Origin: SAR324 cluster bacterium
GTDB taxonomy: Bacteria; SAR324; XYD2-FULL-50-16; HCM1
Assembly (NCBI GenBank): GCA_002995645.1
Contig: PUHO01000015.1
Span: 1 to 15,069, forward strand
DNA length: 15,069 bases
Reading direction: 5' to 3'
Shown piece by piece: positions 13,402-15,069 of this stretch (position 1 is the stretch's first letter; the number at the start of each line of letters is the position of its first letter). Position numbers and translations under genes: made by a program. Below the pieces are notes generated by a model. It was given only the letters and a program-made list of their open reading frames with translations, searched no databases and was not told the origin of the DNA.

Positions 13402-14916
13402 ATGTACAAAAGAATTTCTTTTCTCATTCCTTTCCTGTTTATTAGTTTTCAACTTTTTGCTAGTACCGTTACAAGTAAAGCCGTATTCCCTCTTGCCGTT
13501 AATGCTTATCATGATCAAGCATTGCAAGGTATTGGTAAGATTTTATGGCATCGCATTCAAACAGAGCCGCTTAATTTAATTGCAACAATTATCTTTATTT
13601 GCGCTATTATCCATACGTTTTTTGCATCAAAGGTCGCTAATTTAGTACACCATATAGAACACAAACATGCAAAGCAAGTCAAACCAACAACGCAAGCTAA
13701 GAATTATATAGGAAGTTTAAGCGAGAAAAAGAGTATCCTCGCCGAATTACTTCATTATGCAGCAGACGTAGAAGTCGTATTTGGTTTATGGGCGATTTTG
13801 CTTTTACTTGTTATTTCCTTGCAATACGGCATGAAAGGCATGATTAACTACGTTGCGCAAGTAGATTATACTGAGCCCATGTTTGTTGTCGTTATTATGT
13901 CGCTAGCTAATACAAGAGCTGTGTTGCGATTAATTGAACAAATATTATATAAAATTGTTCGTTTAGGAAAAGAAACGCCGTTAGCTTGGTGGTTTGCCAT
14001 ATTAACAATAACGCCGTTACTTGGTTCGTTTATCACAGAGCCGGCGGCAATGACTTTGGCAGCTTTACTGTTAGCTAAACAATTTTATGATTGCAAACCT
14101 AGTCCGACTCTAGCGTATGCTACAATAGGTTTATTATTTGTTGACGTTTCTGTTGGGGGGACCTTGTCTCACTTTGCGGCGCCGCCTGTGTTAATGGTAG
14201 CTAAAGTCTGGAATTGGGATATGCTTTTTATGTTAACTCATTTTGGTTGGAAAGCCGTTATTGGTATAGTGATTAGTAATAGTTTATATGCCTTTATTTT
14301 TCGAGGTGAATTTAGTAAGCTTAAGCGAAGTGCAACACAAAATACAGAGGATATAAAAGCAATACTCTGGGAAGATCGAGATGAACCTATTCCCGTTTTT
14401 ATTACGTTAATACACTTGGCTTTACTTGCTTGGACTGTGTACATGGCACATTATCCCGCTTTGTTTATTGCCGGGTTTTTATTTTTTATTGGCTTCCATA
14501 AAGCTACTTTATATCATCAAAATAGTTTAAATCTAAAAAGTCCTTTATTAGTTGGTTTTTTCCTTGCCGGTTTAGTTACACATGGTAAAGCGCAAGGTTG
14601 GTGGCTTGTTCCTATTCTTGGGAATTTACATGTCTATACGTTAATGATTGGATCTACTATTTTAACGGCGTTTAATGATAATGCAACTATTACTTATTTG
14701 ACTACGTTAGTACCTGATTTATCACCTGCTTTAAAGTATGCCGTTGTTGTTGGTGCCGTTAGTGGTGGTGGTTTAACTATTATTGCGAATGCGCCTAATC
14801 CGGCAGGGCAAACGATCTTAAAGAAATTTTTTAATAATCAAATATCACCTTTGAAACTTTTATTAGCCGCCTTAATTCCTACTATTATTGTAGAACTAAG
14901 TTTTGTCTTATTATAA
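13402..14916 (+). CDS. Putative Na+/H+ antiporter (PF07399-like)
   Basis: A 504-residue polytopic membrane protein with an N-terminal signal-like segment (residues 5-21), then roughly ten or more hydrophobic helices. Conserved-looking motifs are TPLLGSFITEPAAMTLAALLLAKQF, GGTLSHFAAPPVLMVAKVWNWD and, near the C-terminus, FNDNATITYLTTL and SGGGLTIIANAPNPAGQTIL. These resemble the putative Na+/H+ antiporter family PF07399, related to the ion transporter superfamily with buried acidic/Asn residues. Substrate is inferred only from family naming. It starts 43 bases after ftsB without a Shine-Dalgarno and ends one base before the next gene, so the lipoprotein that follows is probably cotranscribed. 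Confidence 0.85.
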   Translation: MYKRISFLIPFLFISFQLFASTVTSKAVFPLAVNAYHDQALQGIGKILWHRIQTEPLNLIATIIFICAIIHTFFASKVANLVHHIEHKHAKQVKPTTQAKNYIGSLSEKKSILAELLHYAADVEVVFGLWAILLLLVISLQYGMKGMINYVAQVDYTEPMFVVVIMSLANTRAVLRLIEQILYKIVRLGKETPLAWWFAILTITPLLGSFITEPAAMTLAALLLAKQFYDCKPSPTLAYATIGLLFVDVSVGGTLSHFAAPPVLMVAKVWNWDMLFMLTHFGWKAVIGIVISNSLYAFIFRGEFSKLKRSATQNTEDIKAILWEDRDEPIPVFITLIHLALLAWTVYMAHYPALFIAGFLFFIGFHKATLYHQNSLNLKSPLLVGFFLAGLVTHGKAQGWWLVPILGNLHVYTLMIGSTILTAFNDNATITYLTTLVPDLSPALKYAVVVGAVSGGGLTIIANAPNPAGQTILKKFFNNQISPLKLLLAALIPTIIVELSFVLL

Positions 14917-14917
14917 T

Positions 14918-15069
14918 ATGAAATACCAATCTAGTTTGCTTTGTTGTTTATGTTTATTATTCATTAGTAGTTGTGCTAGTAAAGCTATTTTCCCGTCACA
15001 GTGGCATACTTTCCCAGAAGATCAACAAGAAGGGATAGCTGTTGTTAATTCGCAAGAATTATATAAACC
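14918..15069 (+). CDS. Lipoprotein, N-terminal part (3' end outside window)
   Basis: From the ATG at 14918, one base after the antiporter stop, 50 residues are open to the window edge. The N-terminus is a lipoprotein signal peptide: Lys2, a Leu/Cys/Phe-rich hydrophobic core, then FISSCASK, where ISSC is a good lipobox with the modified cysteine at residue 19. The mature part begins ASKAIFPSQWHTFPEDQQEG, which I do not recognise. It would be a substrate for Lgt. The residues after Cys are not Asp, so outer-membrane sorting is plausible by the E. coli rule; that rule may not hold here. Confidence 0.75.
   Translation, partial: MKYQSSLLCCLCLLFISSCASKAIFPSQWHTFPEDQQEGIAVVNSQELYK

Overview
This is an AT-rich window (roughly one third GC by eye) from a diderm, peptidoglycan-making bacterium. 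Evidence for the cell type is a Tol envelope complex, a MurE with the DNPR motif of meso-diaminopimelate-adding enzymes, an alanine racemase, Lgt, and a bacterial flagellin entering from the left edge. I cannot fix the phylum from the sequence. A zinc-ribbon coiled-coil protein of the FlgZ/CT398 type and a PF07399-type antiporter occur together in several lineages, including deltaproteobacteria-like groups and Chlamydiota. If this is a host-associated low-GC lineage, the flagellin is notable.

Layout. Positions 1-326 (minus) hold the first 108 residues of flagellin, with a strong ribosome binding site and a sigma-28-like promoter. It diverges from lgt (481-1311, plus). Between lgt and the convergent cpoB gene lies a recent tandem duplication of the cpoB 3' end and its hairpin terminator (about 1320-1820). 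The copy nearer lgt is broken by a 49-base deletion. From 11187 down to 1591 the minus strand carries ten tightly packed or overlapping genes: zinc-ribbon coiled-coil protein, CNNM/CBS transporter-like protein, an exported Arg/Gly/Phe-rich unknown, murE, alr, tolQ, tolR, tolA, tolB and cpoB. No pal gene sits between tolB and cpoB, where it normally lies. A CAU-anticodon tRNA (probably tRNA-Ile2) precedes this block on the same strand.

Rightwards on the plus strand are eno (11643-12941, with promoter and strong ribosome binding site), a gap with two strong hairpins, ftsB, a putative Na+/H+ antiporter, and the start of a lipoprotein gene that leaves the window.

Functionally the window is dominated by the cell envelope: lipoprotein maturation (Lgt), peptidoglycan precursor synthesis (MurE, Alr), outer-membrane constriction at division (Tol/CpoB) and the divisome (FtsB). 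Eno is housekeeping. The flagellin and the FlgZ-like protein hint at motility. I see no CRISPR array, insertion sequence, phage gene or toxin-antitoxin locus. Most genes lack a visible Shine-Dalgarno sequence; flagellin, eno and, more weakly, lgt are the exceptions.
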